Below, one piece after another: positions 8,843-16,815 of a stretch of 64,000 nt of DNA. Position 1 is the stretch's first letter; every line of letters starts with the position of its first letter. A program made the translations under genes and the position numbers. This DNA is from FEN-1088 sp031407985 (lineage in GTDB: Bacteria; Myxococcota_A; Polyangia; Fen-1088). Under the pieces are notes generated by a model that worked only from the letters and a program-made list of their open reading frames with translations, was not told the DNA's origin and did no database searches. The stretch is taken from NCBI GenBank assembly GCA_031407985.1, contig JANOJB010000341.1, positions 1-64,000 on the forward strand. The letters run 5' to 3'.

Positions 8843-9784
8843 TCAGAACGCCAGGCCGATACCGCCGGAGAACACGTCCTCGCTGTTCCTGCTGTCCCGA
8901 ACCGTGCTACCGCGCGCGGCGGTGTTGAAGTCGGAGGTGCCGGCGCCCAGGTGGTACCGCGTGTAACCCGCCCGTACCGTCCATGCACCGAAGTGCCCGG
9001 GTATGAACCCGAGGCCGCAACTGGCGGTGGCGCCCGCGGAAAAAAAGCCAAAGGGTTCATTCCGCACGGTCCCAGCCGTCGCATCGAATCGCCCGTAGAA
9101 GTCACCGGAACCAAGACCGATGGTCAGCGGGAGAGTCAGCGTGATCGGACCCAGCGCGACGTCCGGCGCCAAGCCAATCTCGTAGTAGACGCCTTCATTC
9201 GCGCCCGTGCCTGCCTTGTTCTGCAATTCAAACAGCACCTGGATCCACGGATGTAGCGCGAACGCGCGAAGCAGGGCGGTGTCGTCCAAAACCAACCTGA
9301 CGTTGAAACCACGGAACGTGGCAAAAGCATCGTTCGGACTCAGGTACGTCAGGTACGTCGGGTTGACGGTCAGGGTCTTCGCGACGGTGAAGGACGCGCC
9401 CGCGGTGAAATCCGTTTCAAACCAGGAGGGGGTCGTGCTGGCCATCGCGCCCGACAAACTGCCCGCGCCGGTGTTGCGCGAATGGAAGGAATTCCAGATG
9501 CCAAGCGTGATCGAGGCGTTGCTCAGGAAGCCTTCGCCCTCGTGGATCTTGAAGTCGAGATCGGCATACGGCTGAAGCATTCTGCCGTCGTCCTCGAAGA
9601 CCACCCCGCGGCTTACAAACTGGCTGGCGATGCTGATGCCGATGCCCCCGCCAAGGCAGGGCCCTTTGCATTTCTCGACGCCTTCCTGAACTTTCTTCGG
9701 CGCCCTGCCCGCGTGGCTGACGCCGGCATGGATCGCGATCCCCACGTTCAGGACGCAAATCGTGGCGATCACGTGCCTGGTCAT
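8843..9784 (-). CDS. exported protein, probable outer-membrane beta-barrel
   Basis: A 313-residue protein from the ATG at 9784 (the upstream start would add only eight residues). The signal peptide (about 1-26) ends near SHAGRA. The mature part begins with GIGISIASQFVSRGVVFEDDGRMLQPYADLDF. This resembles the first strands of TIGR02001/TorF-type putative porins, where a conserved SRG element is followed by a description of a beta-strand set. Many alternating strands follow and the protein ends in IGLAF, a terminal aromatic typical of outer-membrane proteins. It is monocistronic and convergent with the acyl-CoA synthetase gene. Family assignment is tentative. Confidence 0.7.
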   Translation of the reverse strand: MTRHVIATICVLNVGIAIHAGVSHAGRAPKKVQEGVEKCKGPCLGGGIGISIASQFVSRGVVFEDDGRMLQPYADLDFKIHEGEGFLSNASITLGIWNSFHSRNTGAGSLSGAMASTTPSWFETDFTAGASFTVAKTLTVNPTYLTYLSPNDAFATFRGFNVRLVLDDTALLRAFALHPWIQVLFELQNKAGTGANEGVYYEIGLAPDVALGPITLTLPLTIGLGSGDFYGRFDATAGTVRNEPFGFFSAGATASCGLGFIPGHFGAWTVRAGYTRYHLGAGTSDFNTAARGSTVRDSRNSEDVFSGGIGLAF

Positions 9785-9925
9785 GTTGCTTGATCGCCCA
9801 ATGAGCATGGGTGGATTCTACCTGTCGTGGGCAGGGCACGAATGGCCGGATCGGAGGCATTTTCTCGCAAAAAAGGCGTCCCTCTTCGCTGCCCACCACA
9901 ACGACAAACCGCCAAACAAGATATA

Positions 9926-10654
9926 TTGACGCCCATCCCACCCCAACAACTACGTGCCTCGATCGATCTGTTGTTCGTCGACGCGCACATCGTAGTCGCC
10001 AACAAACCGTGCGGCCTGCTGGTGCATCGCGGGTGGGCCAACGACGACGACGTCGCGCTGTTTCGCGTGCGTGATGCGATCGGCGCGTACGTGTATCCCG
10101 TGCATCGACTGGATCGCGGCACCAGCGGCGCGCTTCTGTTCGCGCGATCCGCGGAGGTGGCGGCGGCGCTTGGTGAAACCATCGAGGCGGGTCGCCTGGA
10201 GAAACGCTACCTCGCTTTGGTGCGCGGCTCGCCGCCGACCGAGGGCGTGGTCGACTACCCCATTCCGAAGGAGGAACACAAGGGAGCCGCCCGGGTTCCC
10301 GCCATCACTCGATTTCGCCTGGTCGCGCGCTCCACCGTCGATCGTTGCGCGCTGGTCGAGGCGATTCCCCAGACCGGCCGCTTGCATCAAATTCGCCGCC
10401 ACCTCCGTCATCTCAATCATCCCCTGATCGGCGACGTGAACTACGGCTCGGGCGAGATCAACCGGCACTACCGCGCCACCTACAATCTGCATCGCCTGGC
10501 GCTTCATGCGCACCTTCTTGCGTTCGATCATCCGATGACCGGCGCGCGCGTCGTCGTTCGGGCGCCCATGACGGACGATCTGGCGCTGCCTCTGGCCGCC
10601 CTGGGGCTGCCGACGCGCATAGACGACGAATCCCCAGCGGGGATAGTCACGTGA
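9926..10654 (+). CDS. truC: TruC-like tRNA pseudouridine synthase (RluA family)
   Basis: A 242-residue RluA-family enzyme. The catalytic motif HRLDRGTSG is present (Asp is the nucleophile), as are the N-terminal VVANKPCGLLVHRGW and the substrate-binding GRLHQIRRHLRHLNHPLIGD. These match the TruC subgroup, which makes pseudouridine at tRNA position 65. The frame is open back to 9827, but the region before about 9926 is not conserved. I prefer the TTG at 9926, which leaves 16 residues before the domain; the start is uncertain. Its stop overlaps the next gene's GTG by four bases, coupling two RNA-modification enzymes. Confidence 0.88.
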   Translation: MTPIPPQQLRASIDLLFVDAHIVVANKPCGLLVHRGWANDDDVALFRVRDAIGAYVYPVHRLDRGTSGALLFARSAEVAAALGETIEAGRLEKRYLALVRGSPPTEGVVDYPIPKEEHKGAARVPAITRFRLVARSTVDRCALVEAIPQTGRLHQIRRHLRHLNHPLIGDVNYGSGEINRHYRATYNLHRLALHAHLLAFDHPMTGARVVVRAPMTDDLALPLAALGLPTRIDDESPAGIVT

Positions 10655-11346
10655 GCCGGAGGGACAACGCCGACGCCCGCTGCCCGCGCTGCCGCATACA
10701 CGCAAGTCTGTGCTTATGCGCGCTGATCCCGCGCATCGACACGAACACGCGTTTGCTGCTGATCATTCACCGGCGCGAAGATCGAAAAACGACGAACACA
10801 GGGCGCTTGGCGACCGAGTGTCTGGCGAACAGCGAGGTCATCGTGCGCGGCCACGAATCGTCCCCCACCGCGCCGTTCACCTGGGATTCATCGACGCAGC
10901 CGCTGTTGCTGTATCCGCACGACGATGCGATTCCGATCGAGCGTTTCGCAAAATCGGAACGACCGGTCACGCTGATCGTCCCGGACGGCACCTGGCGCCA
11001 GACCGCCAAGGTTCGTGGTCGCGTTCCCGGCCTGCAGGCCGTGCCCTGCGTCTCGATCCCATCCGATGCGCCGACGATGTATCGCCTGCGAACCGAGACC
11101 CGCGTTGGTGGGCTGGCGACGATGGAAGCCATCGCTCGGGCGCTTGGTGTCCTTGAGGGCGCGCACGTGCGAAACGCTTTGGAGCAGGTGTTCCGCGCGA
11201 TGGTCGAGCGTACGCTTTGGTCGCGCGGTCAAATCGAGACGGCGGAGGTATCCGCCGGCATTCCCGACGGTGCCATGCGCCACGATCCACGCAGCAACGC
11301 GTCCGCGGCATTGTCCGCACGGCCGTGTCCGGTGCCGCTGAAGTGA
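10651..11346 (+). CDS. tapT: DTW-domain tRNA-uridine aminocarboxypropyltransferase (TapT-like)
   Basis: A 231-residue protein; the GTG at 10651 overlaps the TruC stop (GTGA). The N-terminus has a Cys cluster (CPRCRIHASLCLC) expected to bind zinc. The DTW family signature appears as VPDGTWRQT, followed by the substrate-side region SDAPTMYRLRTE. DTW proteins such as E. coli TapT (YfiP) and TuaA transfer the 3-amino-3-carboxypropyl group of S-adenosylmethionine to U47 of tRNA, giving acp3U. Pairing with TruC suggests a small tRNA-modification operon. A strong hairpin lies 25 bp downstream. Confidence 0.87.
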   Translation: MSRRDNADARCPRCRIHASLCLCALIPRIDTNTRLLLIIHRREDRKTTNTGRLATECLANSEVIVRGHESSPTAPFTWDSSTQPLLLYPHDDAIPIERFAKSERPVTLIVPDGTWRQTAKVRGRVPGLQAVPCVSIPSDAPTMYRLRTETRVGGLATMEAIARALGVLEGAHVRNALEQVFRAMVERTLWSRGQIETAEVSAGIPDGAMRHDPRSNASAALSARPCPVPLK

Positions 11347-11370
11347 TCAGCGACCGATCCCGGCGCACAT

Positions 11371-11403
11371 GCTGGCGGGGGGCTTCAGCCGCCCCCCGCC
11401 AGC
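11371..11403. terminator. bidirectional hairpin terminator
   Basis: A perfect 13-bp GC-rich stem (GCTGGCGGGGGGC pairing with its complement at 11391-11403) closes a 7-base loop (TTCAGCC). It lies between the convergent TapT-like gene and the lipoprotein gene. There is no obvious T-tract, so it may act as a bidirectional stem-type or Rho-assisted terminator. Confidence 0.8.
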
Positions 11404-11419
11404 AACACCTGGGACGGTA

Positions 11420-12313
11420 TTAGTTGTGGATGACGGCCAACCCGACCCGATTGTTGCCGGTCAGGGAGTTCACCTTCGCGAACCAGGACCGATCGCCCGT
11501 GGTCGTCCAATGCTCGGTGTCCAGGGTCCGCGGCGCCAGGTCTCGGTTGTCAAGCGTGGCCAGCGCGATTCCGTAGAACGGGAAACCACCGTAGGACTTG
11601 CGCTGGAACAGCCAATGCGCCGCCGAGCAGTGCGATTGCGCGAAACCCGTCGCCTTGAAATTCGTGGGCCCGCGGAACCAGCCGTAGGACGCGGCTGAGA
11701 CCTCGGTCGCGCAGAACTTGGAACTGGCTCCGCAAAAGTTGTTTTTGAACCAACCCACGTCCCCCTGCCAATCCCACGCCGGCTCGGCGCATGCGACCGC
11801 GCTTGAGACCTTCTCGACGCCATTGCCGACGATCTGTCGAGGCGAGGGAAGCTGTGAGGCGGTCACCAATCCGACGCTGGTCTGTCCCTGCACAGACGGA
11901 ACCTCCTCAGCGGGCAGATCGGTCGCTCGCGGCACGGCCAGCTGCTTGCGCTGCAAATTCCGCAAGTCCGCCGCGCCCAGCAGACCGACGATTCCCGAAT
12001 CGGCGCGTCCACCGGCCAGGTTCTTGTAGATGTCGGCCATCGGCTTGCCGTTGGTATCCAGTGTCGCCAGCGTCGCACGCCCCTCCACGAAATCCCGATC
12101 GACGTTCAGCGATTCCTTGACCAGCAGGTCACCGCCCTCGTACTCCCAGAAATCGACCTTGTGGGTTTCGCTGAGCGACACCGACGTCAGCAAACTGCGC
12201 TGTTCCAGCGCCTCTTTGACTTCCTCGCTGGCCGCCGGTTCGGTTTCGCAACCGACCAACAGTCCCGTCGCCGCCAGCAGTCCACCCGTCATCATCCAAT
12301 TGACATTTTTCAT
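11420..12313 (-). CDS. hypothetical lipoprotein
   Basis: A 297-residue protein with a clear lipoprotein signal (MKNVNWMMTGGLLAATGLLVGC, Cys at 22). The mature N-terminal half is polar and predicted helical. The C-terminal half (about 170-297) is rich in Trp, Phe and Cys: WDWQGDVGWFKNNFCGASSKFC, then SHCSAAHW and HWTTTGDRSWFAKV. This looks like a compact disulphide-stabilised extracellular domain. I do not recognise the family. It is transcribed alone, convergent with the RNA-modification pair. Confidence 0.8.
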   Translation of the reverse strand: MKNVNWMMTGGLLAATGLLVGCETEPAASEEVKEALEQRSLLTSVSLSETHKVDFWEYEGGDLLVKESLNVDRDFVEGRATLATLDTNGKPMADIYKNLAGGRADSGIVGLLGAADLRNLQRKQLAVPRATDLPAEEVPSVQGQTSVGLVTASQLPSPRQIVGNGVEKVSSAVACAEPAWDWQGDVGWFKNNFCGASSKFCATEVSAASYGWFRGPTNFKATGFAQSHCSAAHWLFQRKSYGGFPFYGIALATLDNRDLAPRTLDTEHWTTTGDRSWFAKVNSLTGNNRVGLAVIHN

Positions 12314-12650
12314 TGCGCGTCTCGCTTTCCATGCAGTTCATGATCGTTGGGCCGGGGACCTCCCCGATCCGTTCGGACCCGCATGCAGCAAGACCGGAGC
12401 CAGAGATTGCAACGAAGAGATTCCAACGAAAGGAAGGGCAACCGGAGGTCGGACGAATGCCCTCGAAACGTCGAGGAAGACCGCAAAACAGGCGACGATC
12501 ACAAACCTCAGTCCCACTCCGAACGGCACGAACGTACGTTCCGTTCAAGCGGCTGTAACAGCTACAGCGCGAACGGTGTAACCCGTGACAGGTCCGTACC
12601 CTGTCATCGATGCCAAGGGCACAGCGACCGCCGGTGCCCCGGCTGGCCCG
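12314..12650. other. intergenic region, no gene seen
   Basis: These 337 bp separate the lipoprotein start from the end of the DUF1552 gene. The open frames here have poor codon character and overlap one another on both strands. It should contain the lipoprotein promoter, but I see no clear operator, hairpin or RNA gene. Confidence 0.5.
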
Positions 12651-14051
12651 CTACAGCATGGGCAGCGGCCCGGTGGCCCCTGACGGATCCCCGAACGTCG
12701 TCAGGTCGGTTGCTCCCATCGCCTGCCCGATCGACACCAACATCTGGTTGTTGTCGCGCCGGTTGCTACTGAAATCCAGGAATCGCCCCGCGCGCAGCTT
12801 GCCGCCCGCGCTGCCAGCCAGCACGTACGGCATCATGGTCAGATCGTGCTGGGTCGATTCGCCGATCTCGGTTGCCCAAAGGATCACGCAGTTGTCCAGC
12901 AACGTGCGGTCGCCTTCCTTGACCGCGTCCAGCTTGGCCAGCAGATACGCGAACTGTTGCGCGTACCAGGCCTGGATTTTGTTGTACGCGTCGAAGTTCG
13001 CCCCGCTGGCGGCGAAGTCATGCGAGATGCCGTGATGATTCCCGCTGGTTCCCAGAAACTGAAACAGGTGTTCGCTTTCGGAATAGGACCACTGCATCGT
13101 CAGGATGCGGGTCTGGTCGCAGGCCAGCGCGGCAGCCGCCAGATCCATCTGTAGCTGGCCCGCCTTCAGGTACAGATCGTCGCTTTTCAGATCCACGTCC
13201 TGGATCGTCGGCTTGGTGCACGTGGCGGTGCCGACCCCGGTCCCGCCACCGGTTCCCGCCATGCCGACCAGGCGCTGCTCGATGTCGCGCATGGCGGACA
13301 GGTGGGCATCCAGTTTCAGCCGATCCGCCGCGCCGACGATTCCCCTGACCCTGGTTGTCTCGGCGTTGGTCAGATCAAAGACGCTTTTTCGCTGGGCCCA
13401 CAAACGCGCCAGCACGGGATCCGTCGTACCCGGTGTCACCGGGGCACCTGTCGTTGTGCCCGAGAACAGGGCGGCGAACACGTCCTTCGGATCCTCGCGC
13501 GGTGGGATCGGTTGATCGGCCGCCGAATAGGAAATCCGCGCGCGGACCTCGGTGTCGCGGACGTGAACGCCCAGCTGCATGCTCTTGAAAGTCGTCGGCG
13601 GCGCCAGGCGCCCGGCCAGGTACTGATCCAGCGATTGCCCGCTGCCCCAGCCCGACGTCGTGTTACCGAAGCTCTTGAACTGCGTCCCCGCCTTCAGCGG
13701 CCGCGCGGTCAGCATGCCGCCCGTCCCGCGCGCGTGTTCGGAACCCAGCGTCCCGCCCAGCGCGCCGTTTTGCAGCGAATTGTTCAGGCGAATTCCCTTG
13801 AGAAAGATGAGCTTGCTCTTCCACGGCTCCAGATCCGCCGTCAGCTGCTTCAGCTGAAAGTTGGTCTCGGTGCCCGTGGGCCAGAACAGATTGTTGCGGG
13901 TGCCGTTCGGCGTCGCGAACACAATGAAACGCGTGGGTGACGTCGTCGCCGTCTGACCCAGTGCCCGCCGTGCGTCCAACAAGGGGACAGCGGCCGTCGC
14001 CGCCAGCGAGCCGCGTAGCAGATTCCTTCGTGTGAACCTAAGGGGATTCAT
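12651..14051 (-). CDS. DUF1552 protein with Tat signal
   Basis: A 466-residue protein. The N-terminus has a twin-arginine motif (FTRRNLLRG) followed by a hydrophobic stretch to about residue 32, so it is probably exported folded through Tat. The body matches DUF1552: FIVFATPNGTRNNLFWP, LEPWKSKLIFLKGI, RGTGGMLTARPL, LDQYLAGR, WSYSESEHLFQFLG and the late NCVILWATEIGES. DUF1552 belongs to the alkaline-phosphatase-like/sulfatase clan and is almost always next to a DUF1592-type protein, as here (16 bp downstream of it). The function is unknown, though partners carry haem motifs. Confidence 0.88.
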   Translation of the reverse strand: MNPLRFTRRNLLRGSLAATAAVPLLDARRALGQTATTSPTRFIVFATPNGTRNNLFWPTGTETNFQLKQLTADLEPWKSKLIFLKGIRLNNSLQNGALGGTLGSEHARGTGGMLTARPLKAGTQFKSFGNTTSGWGSGQSLDQYLAGRLAPPTTFKSMQLGVHVRDTEVRARISYSAADQPIPPREDPKDVFAALFSGTTTGAPVTPGTTDPVLARLWAQRKSVFDLTNAETTRVRGIVGAADRLKLDAHLSAMRDIEQRLVGMAGTGGGTGVGTATCTKPTIQDVDLKSDDLYLKAGQLQMDLAAAALACDQTRILTMQWSYSESEHLFQFLGTSGNHHGISHDFAASGANFDAYNKIQAWYAQQFAYLLAKLDAVKEGDRTLLDNCVILWATEIGESTQHDLTMMPYVLAGSAGGKLRAGRFLDFSSNRRDNNQMLVSIGQAMGATDLTTFGDPSGATGPLPML

Positions 14052-14067
14052 GAAGCCACCTCTCGCG

Positions 14068-15891
14068 TTACTGCGTGACCGGGGCGCGATACCAGAACGC
14101 GTCGGTCTGGGTCATGCCAACCACCAACTGGATCAGATCGCCGCCCGACGCCGCGAACGTGTCGGCCAGCGTCGCCACCGAGCAAGCATCCGCGGCGCCG
14201 TCACCGCGCCCGGTTGCGAACCGAAACCATTGGGTCGCCACGCAATCCTGCACCAGATCGCTGACGGCCAATTTTCCCGCCAGTTCCCGGACGCCGGTGA
14301 ATGCGCCGGTCAGCGCCGGATCCGTGGTGCCGTTGATCGCACCGGAAGCATCGATCGTCTTGCCCGCTTCGCTGGCACGATACTGTCCGACGGCGTCGAA
14401 ATTCTCGAACGCCAAACCAATGGGATCCATCAACGCGTGGCAACCAGCACAACTGGAGGCCGCCGTCAGATGCGCCGAAAACCGTTCACGCGCCGTGCCC
14501 CCCTCGTTGATGTCGGGAGGCGTGATGTCCGCGTCCACCGGGGGCGGGGGTGGCGGCTGGCACATCAACCTGGTTCGGATGAACTTGCCGCGCAACACCG
14601 GCGACGTTTGGTCGGGATGCGCCTGCACCGAAAGAAAACCGGCCTGCGTCAAGATGCCCGCGCGTCCCTGACTGGCGGGCGGCGTAACCATCTGTGGCGC
14701 GGTGCCGCCCGTCGCGGGGGCGGTCACGCCATAGACCGCGGCCAGCGGTCCACTGACGAAGGCCACCGGCGACGTCAACAGCGTGTTGAACTTGTGGTCG
14801 CCCGTCCACAACACGTACTCCACGAACGCGGGCAACTCCCGCATCATCGCGTCGCGCGTGGCGGTCGAATAATTGGGGAACAGCGTCGTGTTCTTCGCGA
14901 TGATGTCCAGACGACTGGTGCCCATCCACTGGTTGTAGAAATCCGTGATCGCCACGCGGGCCTTCGGATCCTTCAGCATCTCGGCGGCCTTCGCCGCCAC
15001 GTTGGCCTTGGTGCCTAGCCCGCCCGCGACCGCGACGTCCAGCAAGGCATCGTCTGGACCCGACGCCCAGATCAGGTACGACAGCCGCGTGGCCATTTCG
15101 AAAGCATTCAAGGGAACCAGCTTGGTGCTCGCAACGGCGGGCGTCGTCGTCTCCAGTCGGTAAAGAAAGTGCGAGGACTGCAACGCCGCGCGCATCATGA
15201 CCTCGATGCCCTCGGCGTAGGTGCCGCCGGTCTTGCCCGCGTTGTACGCCGCCATCAGCAGTTGTTCGTCCAGAGCCGTCGTCGGCCGGCGAAACGCGCG
15301 ACGGCCAAAGGCGCGCGCGAACGTCAGCGCGCAGGCGGCTTCACCCTTGGCCACCGTGTCGCAATTGGTAAGCGTCACCAAATTCTTCACCGCCGCCTTC
15401 GCCAGCGCCTCGGAGACCAGTACGTATTTTTCGGCGTGAAGCGACGAGACCGTCAGGACCCCCGCGTTGTTGTTGAAGCCATCCGTCACTTCGTCCACGG
15501 GCAGATCGCCGGCGGGGGTGGCATCCACCCCCAACAGATCCCTGACCGTGTTCGCGTATTCGAAGCGTGTCAGGCGGCGCAACGGCGTCGGTGTGATTTC
15601 CACGGATGGACACGACGCCGTGGTCGGCGTTCCCGTGGCCCCACCCGATCCGGGAACCACTGGATTCCCCGCCCCGCCAACGGTACCCGGTCCTCCCCCC
15701 CCTGGGGTTGTGCCGCCCGTGCCGGCTCGCGTGGTCGCGCCGCCGTTCCCGCTGCCGGTTCCGCCGCCGCTCCCATTCCCGTTGCCGTTACCACTTCCAC
15801 TGGGACCGCCCATCACCACGGCACCAGAGCAACCCGCGGCAAATACCATCAACAGCAGTGCCGGCTTCCGGAAGGCCAAGGTGCGGGTCAT
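14068..15891 (-). CDS. DUF1587/1595/1592/1588/1585 lipoprotein with haem-binding motif
   Basis: A 607-residue protein. The ATG at 15891 has a strong GGAGG seven bases upstream and begins a lipoprotein signal (lipobox FAAGC). A Gly/Asn/Ser/Thr linker of about 70 residues follows. Then come DUF1587 (LRRLTRFEYANTVRDLLG), DUF1595 (FARAFGRRAFRRPT), DUF1592 (LSYLIWASGPDDALLD), DUF1588 (GILTQAGFLSVQAHPDQTSP, then SCAGCHALMDPIG with a c-type haem CxxCH) and DUF1585 (DLVQDCVATQWFRFATGR). These modules are common in planctomycetes and Polyangia. It is co-transcribed with the DUF1552 gene. Confidence 0.9.
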   Translation of the reverse strand: MTRTLAFRKPALLLMVFAAGCSGAVVMGGPSGSGNGNGNGSGGGTGSGNGGATTRAGTGGTTPGGGGPGTVGGAGNPVVPGSGGATGTPTTASCPSVEITPTPLRRLTRFEYANTVRDLLGVDATPAGDLPVDEVTDGFNNNAGVLTVSSLHAEKYVLVSEALAKAAVKNLVTLTNCDTVAKGEAACALTFARAFGRRAFRRPTTALDEQLLMAAYNAGKTGGTYAEGIEVMMRAALQSSHFLYRLETTTPAVASTKLVPLNAFEMATRLSYLIWASGPDDALLDVAVAGGLGTKANVAAKAAEMLKDPKARVAITDFYNQWMGTSRLDIIAKNTTLFPNYSTATRDAMMRELPAFVEYVLWTGDHKFNTLLTSPVAFVSGPLAAVYGVTAPATGGTAPQMVTPPASQGRAGILTQAGFLSVQAHPDQTSPVLRGKFIRTRLMCQPPPPPPVDADITPPDINEGGTARERFSAHLTAASSCAGCHALMDPIGLAFENFDAVGQYRASEAGKTIDASGAINGTTDPALTGAFTGVRELAGKLAVSDLVQDCVATQWFRFATGRGDGAADACSVATLADTFAASGGDLIQLVVGMTQTDAFWYRAPVTQ

Positions 15892-16147
15892 GCGAAACCT
15901 CCGTCTGACGAACCACGCGCCGTCTGATGAACCCGCGACGTTTCTGAGACGTGCGCGACGGTCTGGCAAACGCGCGACGATGACGACCGATACAATGGCC
16001 GCATCGATCTTCGTTCAGCAAGAGATTTTTTGGCGATTTGGGCGAAGGCGAACTTTCGCGCAACAAACCAACAAGTCGGTGATTGGAAGGCGTTCGTGCA
16101 GGACACAGCGCAAATACAAGCGCCCATGGGACGAACAACTGGTCGTT

Positions 16148-16180
16148 CCGCGCTTGTGCCGCGCTTGTGCCGCGCTTGTA
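16148..16180. repeat. three tandem copies of an 11-bp unit
   Basis: CCGCGCTTGTG occurs three times in direct tandem (the last copy ends in TA). It lies just past the cupin gene stop, in the gap before the DUF1592 lipoprotein promoter region. No function is evident. Confidence 0.75.
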
Positions 16181-16184
16181 TCGC

Positions 16185-16628
16185 TCAGCCCAGAATCTTC
16201 ACGCTCCGCAGGGTCTCAACCAGTTTGCCCGGGTTGCGGATGAAGAACACCTTGCGGACGTACTTGGGAACAAACCAGCGCACCGACTGACCCAGCGGGA
16301 AGAAGACCGTGTCGCCCGGCCCGCACGCGCGCATGACACCGTCAATTTCGATGAACGCCTGCCCCTCGATGATGTGAATCATCTCGTCCTCGTGATACGT
16401 CCAGCGGAACCGGCCCGCCGTGCATTCCCACTGACCGGAATGCAAACTGTTGTCCTCGGAAGAAACCGCGACGAAGCCCCGTGCGCGGGGCTGTCCTTCC
16501 TCGATCCATTCGGGGTTGATAGGCTGATCCGTGAACTCCTTCGGGGGGGACACCGTGGTCCTCGATCCCGAACCGTGAACCCGCAGGACGAATTGTCGTC
16601 TCAAATCGCGCAGCGTCTCTCTCAACAT
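16185..16628 (-). CDS. cupin-domain protein (DUF861/Cupin_3 type)
   Basis: A 147-residue protein from the ATG at 16628; the frame extends 31 codons further upstream with poor coding character. The central segment has the two cupin motifs: RFRWTYHEDEMIHIIEGQAFIEIDG and ACGPGDTVFFPLGQSVRWFV. The pattern, including GQWECTAGRF, matches Cupin_3 (DUF861), the group of ureidoglycine aminohydrolase and EutQ-like proteins. One barrel only is present. The metal-binding set looks incomplete (one His, several Glu), so catalysis is uncertain. It is monocistronic. Confidence 0.82.
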   Translation of the reverse strand: MLRETLRDLRRQFVLRVHGSGSRTTVSPPKEFTDQPINPEWIEEGQPRARGFVAVSSEDNSLHSGQWECTAGRFRWTYHEDEMIHIIEGQAFIEIDGVMRACGPGDTVFFPLGQSVRWFVPKYVRKVFFIRNPGKLVETLRSVKILG

Positions 16629-16815
16629 GGCGATGACACTACAGGACGCGGACAACGCGCCGCAATGCGACCGTGCGCGCCTGTCCTCGCACGGTCGGGT
16701 GACCTCCCTCAGTCCGTCCACGCCGACGAAGTAAGGGTGGCGGCGAAAGCAGTTTCATCCGTGTCCGCGATGCCTTGTATGATGTCAGCATCGTTGATTG
16801 CCGGAGGGGCCTGCC

